Origin: Candidatus Sumerlaeota bacterium
GTDB taxonomy: Bacteria; Sumerlaeota; Sumerlaeia; UBA8349
DNA length: 49,015 nucleotides
NCBI GenBank assembly: GCA_016931035.1
Contig: JAFGFN010000123.1
Span: forward strand, 1-49,015
Direction: 5' to 3'
The stretch's first letter is position 1. Each line of letters starts with the position of its first letter. Below are positions 18,196-26,799 of the stretch, in pieces. The position numbers were made by a program, and so were the translations under genes. The notes below the pieces were generated by a model, which was given only the letters and a program-made list of their open reading frames with translations, did not search any database and had not been told where the DNA came from.

Positions 18196-19392
18196 ATGAG
18201 TTCTTCTCCGGGCACCCCTTCGCCCGTCTCGTCTTGCGGTCCGACAGCCGAAGTGTCATCCGGGGCCCTTCGCCGCAACCTGCGCGCCCTTCGCTCTCTG
18301 CTTCCGCCAGAGACCGAGATCGCCGCGGTGGTGAAATCCGACGGCTACGGCCACGGCATCGAGACGGTCGCCCGCGCGGCGACCCGGGAGGGGTGTCGGT
18401 TTCTGGCCGTGTCCGGTCTCGACGAGGCGGCACATCTGCGAAGCCGCGGGTTCTCAAACGACATTCTCATTACGGGGCCGATTCTCCCCGAGGAGGCGTC
18501 GGAAGCCGTCGCCTTGGGAATCCACGTCGCCTTGGGAAATGAGCCGTTGGCGCGCGCCCTCGACCAGGCGGCCCGCGCCCGAGACACGCGCACCCCGGTC
18601 CACGTCAAGCTCGACACCGGGATGGGGCGCTACGGATTCCTGTGCGAGGGGATCGACCTGACGGAGCTGATCGACGTGTTGGGTGGACTCAAACACCTCG
18701 ACATCCAGGGTCTCATGACCCACTTCAGCGAGTCCGAGCTGCCCGGTTCCGAGTACACGCGCCGTCAGCACGATCTTTTTCTGACGGTGCTTCAGAAAAT
18801 GGCCGCGGTCGGCATTCGGCCGCGCTGGATACACGCCGCCAACAGCGGGGGCGTCATCCACTTTCCCGAAGCCGCGCACAGTCTGGTCCGGGTCGGCATT
18901 GCCATGTACGGCGTCTATCCCGGTCCCGATTCGGCCGAGAATCTCTCGGCCGAGAAGGTCGAGCTCGAGCCCGCCATGACGCTGCGATGTCCCGTCGCCG
19001 ATATTCGGCTCATCGGCGTCGGCGCCTCGATCAGCTACGGCCGCCGTTTCACCACCCACCAGACGCGCCGTCTCGGCCTCCTACCCGTCGGATACGGAAA
19101 CGGCTATCCCCGGTCCGCTTCGGGAGGGGCGCGGGTGATGATCAAGGGCCGTTCCGCACCCGTGGTGGGCGCCATTTCGATGAACGTGGTCGTGATCGAC
19201 GTGACCGACCACGAAGGGGTCGAGGTGGGCGATTCGGCTCTGTTCTTCGGACGAACGGACCAGGAGGTTCTGAGGGTCGAGGAGGTGGCCGAGGCAGCCG
19301 GGACCATTCCCTACGAAATCCTGTGCAACGTGGGCCGATGCACTCCGCGCGTCGTCGTGGACGAAGCGGACGAATCGTCCGGGGAGTCCTGA
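18196..19392 (+). CDS. alr: Alanine racemase
   Basis: This PLP enzyme interconverts L- and D-alanine and supplies D-Ala for peptidoglycan. It is a fold-type III enzyme with the PLP Lys47 in AAVVKSDGYGHG and the second catalytic base Tyr281 in GASISYGRRF. Other family blocks are KLDTGMGRYGF (138-148), HAANSGGV (213-220), RVGIAMYG (232-239), VGYGNGYPR (298-306) and the C-terminal IPYEILCNVGRCTPR (371-385). Length 398 is slightly above the usual 360-390 because of a short polar N-terminus and an acidic Ser-rich tail. GGAG lies 12 bases before the ATG. The stop overlaps the next ATG by one base, indicating coupling to the SpoIID-like gene. Confidence 0.96.
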   Translation: MSSSPGTPSPVSSCGPTAEVSSGALRRNLRALRSLLPPETEIAAVVKSDGYGHGIETVARAATREGCRFLAVSGLDEAAHLRSRGFSNDILITGPILPEEASEAVALGIHVALGNEPLARALDQAARARDTRTPVHVKLDTGMGRYGFLCEGIDLTELIDVLGGLKHLDIQGLMTHFSESELPGSEYTRRQHDLFLTVLQKMAAVGIRPRWIHAANSGGVIHFPEAAHSLVRVGIAMYGVYPGPDSAENLSAEKVELEPAMTLRCPVADIRLIGVGASISYGRRFTTHQTRRLGLLPVGYGNGYPRSASGGARVMIKGRSAPVVGAISMNVVVIDVTDHEGVEVGDSALFFGRTDQEVLRVEEVAEAAGTIPYEILCNVGRCTPRVVVDEADESSGES

Positions 19393-21113
19393 TGCACGGC
19401 GCGCGCTCTCCTCTCCCCCATCGGGTTCTTTCTCCGCGTCGATGTTTCGCGCGCGTGGCGCTGGTTCTCTCCTCGACGGTTGCGCTCCTCGCAGCGGCGG
19501 GACCGGCCGGGGCGATCGACCTCAAGAACGATTTCGAGAGTCTGCAGCTGCGCGAGTACTACGTCCGGGTCGGCTTGGTCAAGGACGCGGCCACGGTCTC
19601 GGTCACTCCCGAGGACACGTTCTACGTTCACGACCAACGAGGAGCGGTCCTGTTCTCCGGACCGGGCGGGACGAAGCTGAGTTTCACGTTCCATGACACG
19701 CGTCCCGCCAAGCCGATCTATTATCAACTCCTGGAAACCTTCGATCCCAACCGCCGCGACGAGGCCGAGGGGTGCGCCGAGCAGGCGAGGAAGTCGTTGG
19801 GGCTCGAGGTGCAGGTCATCGAGGATCCCCGCCAGCCCGTCGCGCCGTCGGCCGCGGGCGGCCCGCCGCCGCCCCGCCGCTGGGTGGCCGCCGTCGGGCC
19901 CTACACGCGCAAAGCGGATGCCCGCTACATCTCCCCCCTGATCAGGACCGAGTACCAGCCCGAGTTCTTCGAGACCGTCGAATTCGCCGCGCAGGGCTGG
20001 GTCGAGGCGCGCAACGCCGCGGGCGTCGTCGTCGCGCGGGCTCAGGCCTATCTGGGGATTCGTCCCGAACGGCGCGACGCCCGAATCGCAACGGCGGATA
20101 CGAACTCGCAAGGCGCTTCGAACCGGCCGAAAGACGGCGCGGAAAAGCAGCGCCGATACCGGGGTCTGATGGAGGTCTGGGTCAATCCGAGCGGGAGGCT
20201 CTCGCTCGTCAATCGCGTCTTCATCGAGCAGTACCTTTATGGCGTGGTCCCGCCCGAGATCGGCCACTCCGACCACAAAGAGGCCAAGAAAGTCCAGGCC
20301 GTCATCTCGCGAACCGACGTCATCTCCAAACTGCGTTCGCGCCCTCATGCGGGGTGGCCCTTCGACGTGTGCCCCCAACAGCACTGCCAGGTCTATCTCG
20401 GCGCCGACGCCGAAACCGAAGCCGGCTGCGCCGCGGTGGACGCGACCTGGGGCCAGGTGTGCACCTATCGCAACGACATCATCAAGGCGGTCTATTTCCA
20501 GTGTTGCGGCGGGGTGACCGCGAACAATCAGGATGTGTGGGTGGGCGATCCGGTGCCCTATCTCCAGGGCCGTTACGACGCCGGGGCGAGCCAACTCTCT
20601 CCCGACCTGAGCGACAGTCGAGACCTGGAAAGATGGGTAGACTCCTCGCCGGATTGTTTCTGCAGTCCCCGCAACGGCCAGACCCCTCACTACGCCAACG
20701 GACGCTTCCGTTGGCGACAAACCGTGTCCGCCGCCGAGTTGGCGAAGCGCCTGCGCCGCGCCGGCTACATCAACATCAACCGGGTGCTCGACATCCGCGT
20801 GATCTCACGCGGACGCTCCGGACGCGTGAAGACGGTCGAGATCGTGTGCGATTCTCGCCGGCCGTTCCGAGTCGAATACGACCTAGCTGTGCGGCGGGCC
20901 CTCGGCAACCTGCCGAGCACGTTCTTCGTCCTCGATCGCAAGTACGACGCCGAGAAGCACCTGACGCAAGTGGTGTTCAAAGGCGCCGGATCGGGACACG
21001 GGGTCGGACTCTGCCAGGCGGGCGCGCTACGCATGGACGAGTTGGGATACAACTACGTCGATATCCTCAAACACTACTACCAAGGCATCGATATCTACCG
21101 GATTTACCGATAG
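19392..21113 (+). CDS. Secreted SpoIID/LytB-domain protein
   Basis: The 573-residue protein has a signal peptide (about 1-41, ending AGPAGA). A middle region (about 45-270) is of unknown fold, with a Pro-rich spot. The SpoIID/LytB core starts near residue 255 (MEVWVNPSGRLSLVNRVFIE) and has YLYGVVPPEIG with the catalytic-type Glu, EAKKVQAVISRT, a possible zinc set (His in RPHAG, two Cys in DVCPQQHCQVY), CCGGVT and a C-terminal GSGHGVGLCQ. SpoIID-type enzymes are lytic transglycosylases acting on peptidoglycan stripped of stem peptides; outside spore-formers they serve in division or wall remodelling. It overlaps alr by one base. The usual A-R-T-Y is replaced by S-R-T-D, a notable change. Confidence 0.9.
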   Translation: MHGARSPLPHRVLSPRRCFARVALVLSSTVALLAAAGPAGAIDLKNDFESLQLREYYVRVGLVKDAATVSVTPEDTFYVHDQRGAVLFSGPGGTKLSFTFHDTRPAKPIYYQLLETFDPNRRDEAEGCAEQARKSLGLEVQVIEDPRQPVAPSAAGGPPPPRRWVAAVGPYTRKADARYISPLIRTEYQPEFFETVEFAAQGWVEARNAAGVVVARAQAYLGIRPERRDARIATADTNSQGASNRPKDGAEKQRRYRGLMEVWVNPSGRLSLVNRVFIEQYLYGVVPPEIGHSDHKEAKKVQAVISRTDVISKLRSRPHAGWPFDVCPQQHCQVYLGADAETEAGCAAVDATWGQVCTYRNDIIKAVYFQCCGGVTANNQDVWVGDPVPYLQGRYDAGASQLSPDLSDSRDLERWVDSSPDCFCSPRNGQTPHYANGRFRWRQTVSAAELAKRLRRAGYININRVLDIRVISRGRSGRVKTVEIVCDSRRPFRVEYDLAVRRALGNLPSTFFVLDRKYDAEKHLTQVVFKGAGSGHGVGLCQAGALRMDELGYNYVDILKHYYQGIDIYRIYR

Positions 21114-23062
21114 TAGTCCTTCGCCGTGAGGCGGATCAGCCAAACCCACGAACCGATCCAGGCGAACGAGATCGACGCGAAGAGAAAGACCGCCAGACGG
21201 CGCCAAGGCGCGTCGGGACGGTAGTAGACGCTCGCGGGCCAGGGGTTGAAGAAGAATCGAGCGGGCCGGAACGTGAAGTAGGGGTATTCGCCCCGCACGT
21301 AGAGACGCCGGGGCGGGAAGCCGCGCGAAATCCACTCGGTGAACGGCGTCGCGCCCGTCCAGTCGAGCGCGATCCGCGGATCGGTTCGGACGAGCCATCG
21401 TTTCTTGCGGCCCGAGAAGACGTAGTATTCCCCGAGAAGACCCGCCTCGCCCCCCTCATTGCGGAGCCGTTCGGTCTCGACCGGCCGAAACCCGCCGTCG
21501 CTCGCGTCTTCGTATTCCAGCGAGCAATGCGCCGGTCCTTCGCCGCGCCATTCGTATTCGATTTCGACGGGCAGCCACTCTTGCGGCATCGAGGGCAACG
21601 TCAGCGCAAGGGTCTTCGTCGTGGCGCAAGAATCGGGATCCGTCTGCGCATCGATTCCCCCAACGCGGAATCGCGCCTCGCCTCCTGCGCGGAGGCGGAG
21701 ACGACTTTCCGTCCCCGCCGGAGAAGAGATTTCTCCGCGCCATCGCGCCGCGAAGTGGCCGAACGTTCCGTTGCGCTGCATCGGTGCGACCTCGGCACAG
21801 CGGACGACGTGCCACGGAACGCCCAAGAGCGGCGAGCTGTCCGGATAGAAGTGCTCGAAGAGGAGATGGTCGAGGAATCGTCCGTCGCGCGCGTTGCGCA
21901 AGACCGATTGGGATTCGTCCATCCCGGTGTAGTCGCCGAAGTAGACGAGCGGCACGGCCAACTGAAGGCCGACCGAGACCGCGCAGAGCGCGACCAGAAA
22001 CGCGCGGCGCAGCCTCGAACCGCTACGCCAGAGCGAGCGAAGCCCCAAGGCCGCCGGGACGAAGGCGAGCGGCGCTAAGGGGACCAGGAACCGCGGGCCC
22101 CATCCCCAGTCGCCCGCCCAGCACCACCACTTGGAATAGAACGCGACGAGGGCGAGACTGCCGACGAGACCGGCCCAGGCGACCGGCGGCCGGAAACGCC
22201 GGAGTTCGCCCCATCCCCAGAAGGCGAGGAACAGGACGGGACTGTAGAGGAAGAAGGATTTTCCGGGACTGGCCAGCTGGCCGAAGAAGCCCGTGAGGAA
22301 CGAGCCGTGGAAACCGACGTGGCGATCCATCCCCCCGCCGTATCCGAAACTGAACGCCGAGTCGAACCGCCAATAGTTGTAGGCCAGGTACGCTCCGGTC
22401 AGAAACCCGAGGGGCAATCCGAAAGCCAGGGCGCTCGCGATCCAGCGCCGGACGTTGCGCCAACCGTGGACGAAAGGAATCGCCGCGAGCATGACCGGTC
22501 CCAAGAGCACCAAGTTGGGCTTGCACAAGACGGCCCCGCCGAGAAACGTCCCCGCCGCCGCGGCCCAGATCCATCGTCCCTTGTCCGAGAAGGCGAGGAA
22601 AAAGAAGAACGCCCAAGCCACCATGAACGCCTGCGACGATTCGCTGTAGGATTGCGTCGCGTAAGGGAAGAGATAAGTTCCGAACACGGCGAGAAGCCCG
22701 AGCCAACCCGCCGACACGACGCCGAAGCCCAGCCGTGCGAGCGATAGCGTCACGGCGGGTCCGATCGCCGAGATCAGAATGGGCGAAAGCAAGCCGTGGG
22801 TGCGTTGGCTCAGGAACTCGCGCGTCTGCGGTTCCACGTTCCCGAGCAAGTGGGCTTCGACGAGCGCGGCCGGAAGAGTCAGGACGACCTGGCCGGGCGC
22901 GTACTTCGAGAGCGGGAAGTCGCCTGTCGCGATCCGAAACGCATCGCGGTAGACCTCGGCGGCGTCGGTGGATTCGAATCGCTCACGTCCTTCGAGGAGG
23001 AGCGTCGCGCCGAGACAGACGGCGAAGACGAGGAGGGACATCTTGCGCAATGGAGAGAACAT
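21104..23062 (-). CDS. Polytopic membrane protein, GT-C glycosyltransferase-like, with C-terminal soluble part
   Basis: From the Met at 23062 the protein is 652 residues. It opens with a membrane helix, then a loop STDAAEVYRDAFRIA with acidic residues and SKYAPGQVVL, followed by about ten more hydrophobic segments to residue 385. An extracytoplasmic beta-rich region (about 400-600; includes LLGEYYVFSGRKKRW) and one last helix near the C-terminus follow. The layout resembles the other GT-C type proteins in the window; the sugar and acceptor are unknown. In-frame codons extend to 23137, but those 25 extra residues are charged and precede a good Met-Phe-Ser start at the first helix. Its stop overlaps the 3' end of the SpoIID gene by ten bases. 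Confidence 0.7.
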   Translation of the reverse strand: MFSPLRKMSLLVFAVCLGATLLLEGRERFESTDAAEVYRDAFRIATGDFPLSKYAPGQVVLTLPAALVEAHLLGNVEPQTREFLSQRTHGLLSPILISAIGPAVTLSLARLGFGVVSAGWLGLLAVFGTYLFPYATQSYSESSQAFMVAWAFFFFLAFSDKGRWIWAAAAGTFLGGAVLCKPNLVLLGPVMLAAIPFVHGWRNVRRWIASALAFGLPLGFLTGAYLAYNYWRFDSAFSFGYGGGMDRHVGFHGSFLTGFFGQLASPGKSFFLYSPVLFLAFWGWGELRRFRPPVAWAGLVGSLALVAFYSKWWCWAGDWGWGPRFLVPLAPLAFVPAALGLRSLWRSGSRLRRAFLVALCAVSVGLQLAVPLVYFGDYTGMDESQSVLRNARDGRFLDHLLFEHFYPDSSPLLGVPWHVVRCAEVAPMQRNGTFGHFAARWRGEISSPAGTESRLRLRAGGEARFRVGGIDAQTDPDSCATTKTLALTLPSMPQEWLPVEIEYEWRGEGPAHCSLEYEDASDGGFRPVETERLRNEGGEAGLLGEYYVFSGRKKRWLVRTDPRIALDWTGATPFTEWISRGFPPRRLYVRGEYPYFTFRPARFFFNPWPASVYYRPDAPWRRLAVFLFASISFAWIGSWVWLIRLTAKDYYR

Positions 23063-23260
23063 AGGAACAATCCTTACCGAATCGTCGCGGAACGGGACGA
23101 TCCCCCGGCGACGGATCGGAAACCCAATCAGTGACATTCCGACGGGGGTGCGTCAAGGGAAAATGACGGAGTGATATGTACGGAGTGATCACGGAGACGA
23201 AGGGCGTACGAGGTGGAATTCAACGCGGATTGGCGGTTTGCGCGACACGGCGTCGTCGCA

Positions 23261-23338
23261 ATCGTTAGAGTCGCTCTCTTGCCGCAAAAGAACCCTCTTG
23301 CCGCAAAAAGAGGGAACGGTGTCGCCGAAATCGTTAGA
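23261..23338 (+). repeat. Operator-like direct repeats and hairpin upstream of GH95
   Basis: ATCGTTAGA occurs at 23261-23269 and again at 23330-23338. Between them CTCTTGCCGCAAAA occurs at 23276-23289 and 23295-23308, a period of 19 bases. The second copy also forms a perfect 7-base-pair hairpin, CCCTCTT (23293-23299) with AAGAGGG (23308-23314). The block ends inside the -35 box, a position fit for an activator or repressor site. Confidence 0.55.
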
Positions 23339-23364
23339 CAAGAGACGAGTCGCACTCCTATAAT
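23335..23364 (+). promoter_or_regulatory. Probable promoter of the GH95 gene
   Basis: TAGACA (23335-23340, five of six matches to the -35 consensus) and a perfect TATAAT (23359-23364) are separated by 18 bases. The start point would be near 23371, leaving a leader of about 105 bases before the ATG at 23477. Confidence 0.6.
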
Positions 23365-23476
23365 CTCTCCCGTCGTTGGCGTTCGTTCGACTTCGAAGAG
23401 GTTCCTAGTCCAACCGCTGGGCAGTACTCGTTTTCGCCATCGAGAGACAACTCACGATTTGTAGGGGAGGATTCCC

Positions 23477-26400
23477 ATGCGACCACTCGGCGCTCTTTCG
23501 CTATGCCTTCTTGTTTTCTGCGCGACGTGCGCGAACCTCGGCTTTGCCGACACGCCTTTGGTCATGAGCTACACCTCTCCGCCGACGGCGTGGAAGGAAG
23601 GTCTGCTCATCGGCAACGGGCGGTTGGGGGCGAACATCTGCGGGACCAGCGCCGCGATGGAGCACCTGCAGTTCAACGAGGACACGCTCTGGATCGGCGA
23701 GCCGCACGACTACTCCAACCCCGGCGGTCCCTCTCACTTGGCCGGCATCCGCTCCGGCATTTTCGCCGCGCCTCCGGGCGGCGCCGGCTCGATGGCGTCT
23801 GAGATGGAAACCTACTTCCGAAGCATACCCTATCGCCATCCGCCCTATAATCCATTCGGAGATCTTTACATCGCCGGCCACTCATCGGTGACCGACTATG
23901 CGCGCCGGTTGGATCTCGAGACCGCCGTCTCGACGGTCGAGTACGACTCGGGCGGCAAGCACTACACGCGCGAGTGTTTCGCCACGCATCCGGGCGAAGC
24001 GATCGTCGTTCGCTACACGTGCAACACGGCCGGCGGACTCGACACGACGATCACGCTCATTTCCGAGGGCCAGCCGAGCAATCCTTCGTATCAGGCCCCC
24101 GAAGTCGTCGAGACCGTCGGCTCCGACCGCATCAAGATGACGGGCCAGCTGACGTCGCGGCGAGTCAAGGGCTCGTCGGTGCAGGACATCGCCAATCCTC
24201 TGTACTACGAGGCGCAGGTCAAGGTGATCAACGAAGGAGGAACGATCTACGCCTCCGACACGGAATTGGGCATCGCGGGCGCGACGGCGATCACGGTGAT
24301 CCTGGTGGCGCGCACCAACTTCGTCGATTTCCAGACCGTCGGCGCGAGCGCGTTGGCGCACGCGCGGTGCGAGGCCGACTTGACGGCGCTCAACGGTTTG
24401 TCGTACTCGGCGATCGAGAGCGCCCACATTGCCGACTACCAGAGTTTGTTCAATCGTTGCTCGATCGATCTGGGCGATTCCTCGACCGCTGTCCGGAATC
24501 AGAGCATCCAGACCCGGCTGTCGAACATCTGGACCAGCACCGACCCCGATCTGGTCGAGCTCTACTTCCAGTTCGGCCGCTATTTGCTAATTTCCAGTTC
24601 GCGCCCGGGGACCCAGCCGGCGAACCTTCAGGGCATCTGGTGCAGTCAGCCCGAGCCGGCCTGGGAATGCCAGTACACCACGAACATCAACGCCGAGATG
24701 AACTACTGGCACGCCGAGGTCGCCAACCTCTCGGAATGCGCCGAACCGTTGTTCGACATGATTGAAGACTTGACCACGGCGGGTCATGCGGCCGCAACCA
24801 ACAACTACGGCATCGGCAACGGTTGGGTGGCCAACCACAACGTCGATCTCTGGCGCGGCGCGGCCCCGGTCAACAACGCCTACGACTGCTCGTTCCCCTG
24901 CGGCGGCCTCTGGCTCTGCCAACACCTGTGGTGGCATTACGAATACACCGGAGACGAAGATTTCCTGCAAAACGTCGCCTATCCCGCGATGAAGGGCGCG
25001 GCGCAGTTCATGCTGGACTACCTAATCGTGGACCCACGTTCCGGTCACGGCGGCTACAAGGTCACCTGCCCGACCAACTCGCCCGAGTGGGGCCCCTACG
25101 ACGGCTATGCGCTGGTGGCCAGCACGGCGATGGACAACGAGATCATCCGCGAAGTCTTTAGCGACACCATCGCCGCCGCGGAGATCCTCGGGGTCGACGC
25201 GGATTTGCGGACGTCGCTGACGCAGACCCTGACCCAGATCATGCCCGACACCGTCGGCGGACACGGCCAGCTCATGGAATGGCCAAACGAGCAGGTTGAA
25301 GACTCCGACGGCAATCATCGTCATATCTCTCACTTGTGGGCGCTCTCGCCCGGCGAACTCATCAACCGACACACCCCGACGACCTTCGCCGCCGCGCGCG
25401 TGTCGCTGGTGGATCGCGGCGGACTGACCGACGCAGAGGCCAGCGCTAACACCGGCTGGGCGCAGGCCCATCGGTTCTGCGCCTGGGTGCGCCTGCTCGA
25501 GGGCGACAATGCGTACCTCGCTCTCCAGGGCCTGCTCAACAACAAGACCACTCTGGCCCTGATGAACCGAGGTGGGTCCACGGTCGACGACCTACAGATC
25601 GACGGAAACATGGCGGGAGCGGCCGGCATCGCCGAATCCCTCCTCCAGAGTCACGCGGGCGAAGTCGCCCTGATCCCCGCGCTTCCTTCGGCGCGTTGGA
25701 CCGCCGGGTCGTTCCGCGGTCTGCGCGCTCGGGGCGGTCTCACCGTGAGCGCCGACTGGACTTCGCGCGAAGTGACCACCGCCACGCTCGACGCCTCGCT
25801 CGACCGAGAGATTTGCGTGCGCGTTCCCGCGACCAAACCCATCTACGACGTCACGTTAACGAACGGCACTCTGGTCCCTCTGACGGCGAACGTCGATGGG
25901 GTCGCGACCTTCACCGTCCAGTCGGGCAACACCTATATCGTGTGGTTCGAGGCGCACGGGACTCCGACCCCGACCGAAACCCCCACCGAGACGCCCACGG
26001 AGACTCCGACGGAAACGCCGACCGAGACTCCAACGGAAACACCCACGCCGACGCCAACCCCGACACCGACCCCCGATCCCGATTCCCTCGTCCGGGTCAC
26101 CAACATCACGCGCGCGGGCTACACGACGGACACGCTCTACGCCGGTCACGTGCTTTACAACGACCGCAGCTACATATTCCAGGATCCCATTTCGCTCGAC
26201 CTGGTCGGCCACGTGTACATTCGGACTTTGAACGGCGACAAGGATCAGAATCCGCCCACGCCCGAGAGCCATCTCTTCACGTTCGACGTCGACCGGCGCG
26301 CGGACGTGTACGTCTCGCTAGTCGATGCGATCTCGCCTCCGCCGTCGTGGTTGGACGACTGGGCTTTCGTGATCGGCTCGCTCCAGACGACGGACGGACT

Positions 26401-26548
26401 CCGCACGCTCTATCGCAAGGGATTCCCCGCGGGGACGGTCGAGATGGGCTACAACCACGAGCTCGGGATGCCGTACGGCCTAAGCATGTACAACGTGATC
26501 GTCGTGCCCGCCGTCACATCCGCCGAGTCGTGGATGCTGTTCGAATAA
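23477..26548 (+). CDS. Secreted GH95 alpha-L-fucosidase with PT/ET linker and C-terminal module
   Basis: A signal peptide (1-24, ending GFADT) precedes the GH95 N-terminal beta domain (GNGRLGANICG, NEDTLW) and the (alpha/alpha)6 catalytic domain. Residues matching the characterised Bifidobacterium enzyme are Asn403 and Asn405 in YTTNINAEMNYW, Glu537 in NSPEWG (acid) and Asp709 in QIDGN. The enzyme should release alpha-1,2-linked L-fucose, or L-galactose in some members, from glycans outside the cytoplasm. A Thr-Pro-Glu linker (829-867) joins a beta-rich C-terminal module (about 868-1010) of a type often seen in secreted proteins, probably for binding. The chain ends SAESWMLFE, very like another secreted protein in this window. 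GGGGAGG lies seven bases upstream of the ATG. It is monocistronic. Confidence 0.93.
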   Translation: MRPLGALSLCLLVFCATCANLGFADTPLVMSYTSPPTAWKEGLLIGNGRLGANICGTSAAMEHLQFNEDTLWIGEPHDYSNPGGPSHLAGIRSGIFAAPPGGAGSMASEMETYFRSIPYRHPPYNPFGDLYIAGHSSVTDYARRLDLETAVSTVEYDSGGKHYTRECFATHPGEAIVVRYTCNTAGGLDTTITLISEGQPSNPSYQAPEVVETVGSDRIKMTGQLTSRRVKGSSVQDIANPLYYEAQVKVINEGGTIYASDTELGIAGATAITVILVARTNFVDFQTVGASALAHARCEADLTALNGLSYSAIESAHIADYQSLFNRCSIDLGDSSTAVRNQSIQTRLSNIWTSTDPDLVELYFQFGRYLLISSSRPGTQPANLQGIWCSQPEPAWECQYTTNINAEMNYWHAEVANLSECAEPLFDMIEDLTTAGHAAATNNYGIGNGWVANHNVDLWRGAAPVNNAYDCSFPCGGLWLCQHLWWHYEYTGDEDFLQNVAYPAMKGAAQFMLDYLIVDPRSGHGGYKVTCPTNSPEWGPYDGYALVASTAMDNEIIREVFSDTIAAAEILGVDADLRTSLTQTLTQIMPDTVGGHGQLMEWPNEQVEDSDGNHRHISHLWALSPGELINRHTPTTFAAARVSLVDRGGLTDAEASANTGWAQAHRFCAWVRLLEGDNAYLALQGLLNNKTTLALMNRGGSTVDDLQIDGNMAGAAGIAESLLQSHAGEVALIPALPSARWTAGSFRGLRARGGLTVSADWTSREVTTATLDASLDREICVRVPATKPIYDVTLTNGTLVPLTANVDGVATFTVQSGNTYIVWFEAHGTPTPTETPTETPTETPTETPTETPTETPTPTPTPTPTPDPDSLVRVTNITRAGYTTDTLYAGHVLYNDRSYIFQDPISLDLVGHVYIRTLNGDKDQNPPTPESHLFTFDVDRRADVYVSLVDAISPPPSWLDDWAFVIGSLQTTDGLRTLYRKGFPAGTVEMGYNHELGMPYGLSMYNVIVVPAVTSAESWMLFE
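25961..26077 (+). repeat. Low-complexity coding repeat (T-P-T-E linker)
   Basis: Tandem units encoding Thr-Glu-Thr-Pro and then Thr-Pro form the flexible linker of the GH95 protein (residues 829-867). The DNA units vary in synonymous codons, so this is a protein-level repeat kept by selection rather than a recent DNA expansion. Confidence 0.9.
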
Positions 26549-26590
26549 GGAATAGCCGAGAAACCTCTCGAAATCCCTATGACGATACGA

Positions 26591-26628
26591 ACACCGCGCG
26601 GCGCCATATGCGCCCGCGCGGTGTTTTT
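26591..26628 (+). terminator. Intrinsic terminator after GH95
   Basis: A perfect 11-base-pair stem, ACACCGCGCGG (26591-26601) with CCGCGCGGTGT (26614-26624), encloses a 12-base loop and runs into five T. It lies 43 bases after the GH95 stop and separates it from the arabinose-type operon. Confidence 0.9.
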
Positions 26629-26678
26629 CTTGCCCTTCGACGCCCACTCGGGCAGCGGTCGATCTCCGCCCGCGACCA

Positions 26679-26707
26679 TTGACTCTCGGTTTGCGACGTG
26701 TCATTCT
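26679..26707 (+). promoter_or_regulatory. Candidate promoter of the GH51 operon
   Basis: TTGACT (26679-26684) is followed after 17 bases by CATTCT (26702-26707). The -35 is good and the -10 poor. It sits after the GH95 terminator and about 93 bases before the GH51 start, where a promoter is needed. Confidence 0.3.
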
Positions 26708-26799
26708 GTGCCTCTCTGCCCGCCGCCGCGACGCCTGAACGGAAGGCGGCGGAAGGCGCTCGGAAGCGCCATGTTGTGCCGAAACGGGAGCCGCTCTCG

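Larger units (their letters stand above)
23063..23476. other. Divergent intergenic region before the GH95 gene
   Basis: This 414-base stretch has no convincing gene. It holds the probable GH95 promoter (23335-23364), the short direct repeats and hairpin immediately upstream of it (23261-23338), and about 110 bases of leader. The left part (23063-23260) would carry the promoter of the minus-strand membrane protein, but no clear boxes were seen there. Confidence 0.6.

Noticed and set aside
18642..19391. In-frame extension upstream of the SpoIID-like protein
   Set aside because: It runs through alr in another frame, is Arg-rich and would bury the clear signal peptide that begins at 19392.
25961..26077. 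Tandem short repeats that might be a CRISPR or satellite
   Set aside because: The units are 12 bases or less, in frame, encode a T-P-E linker within GH95 and have no spacers.
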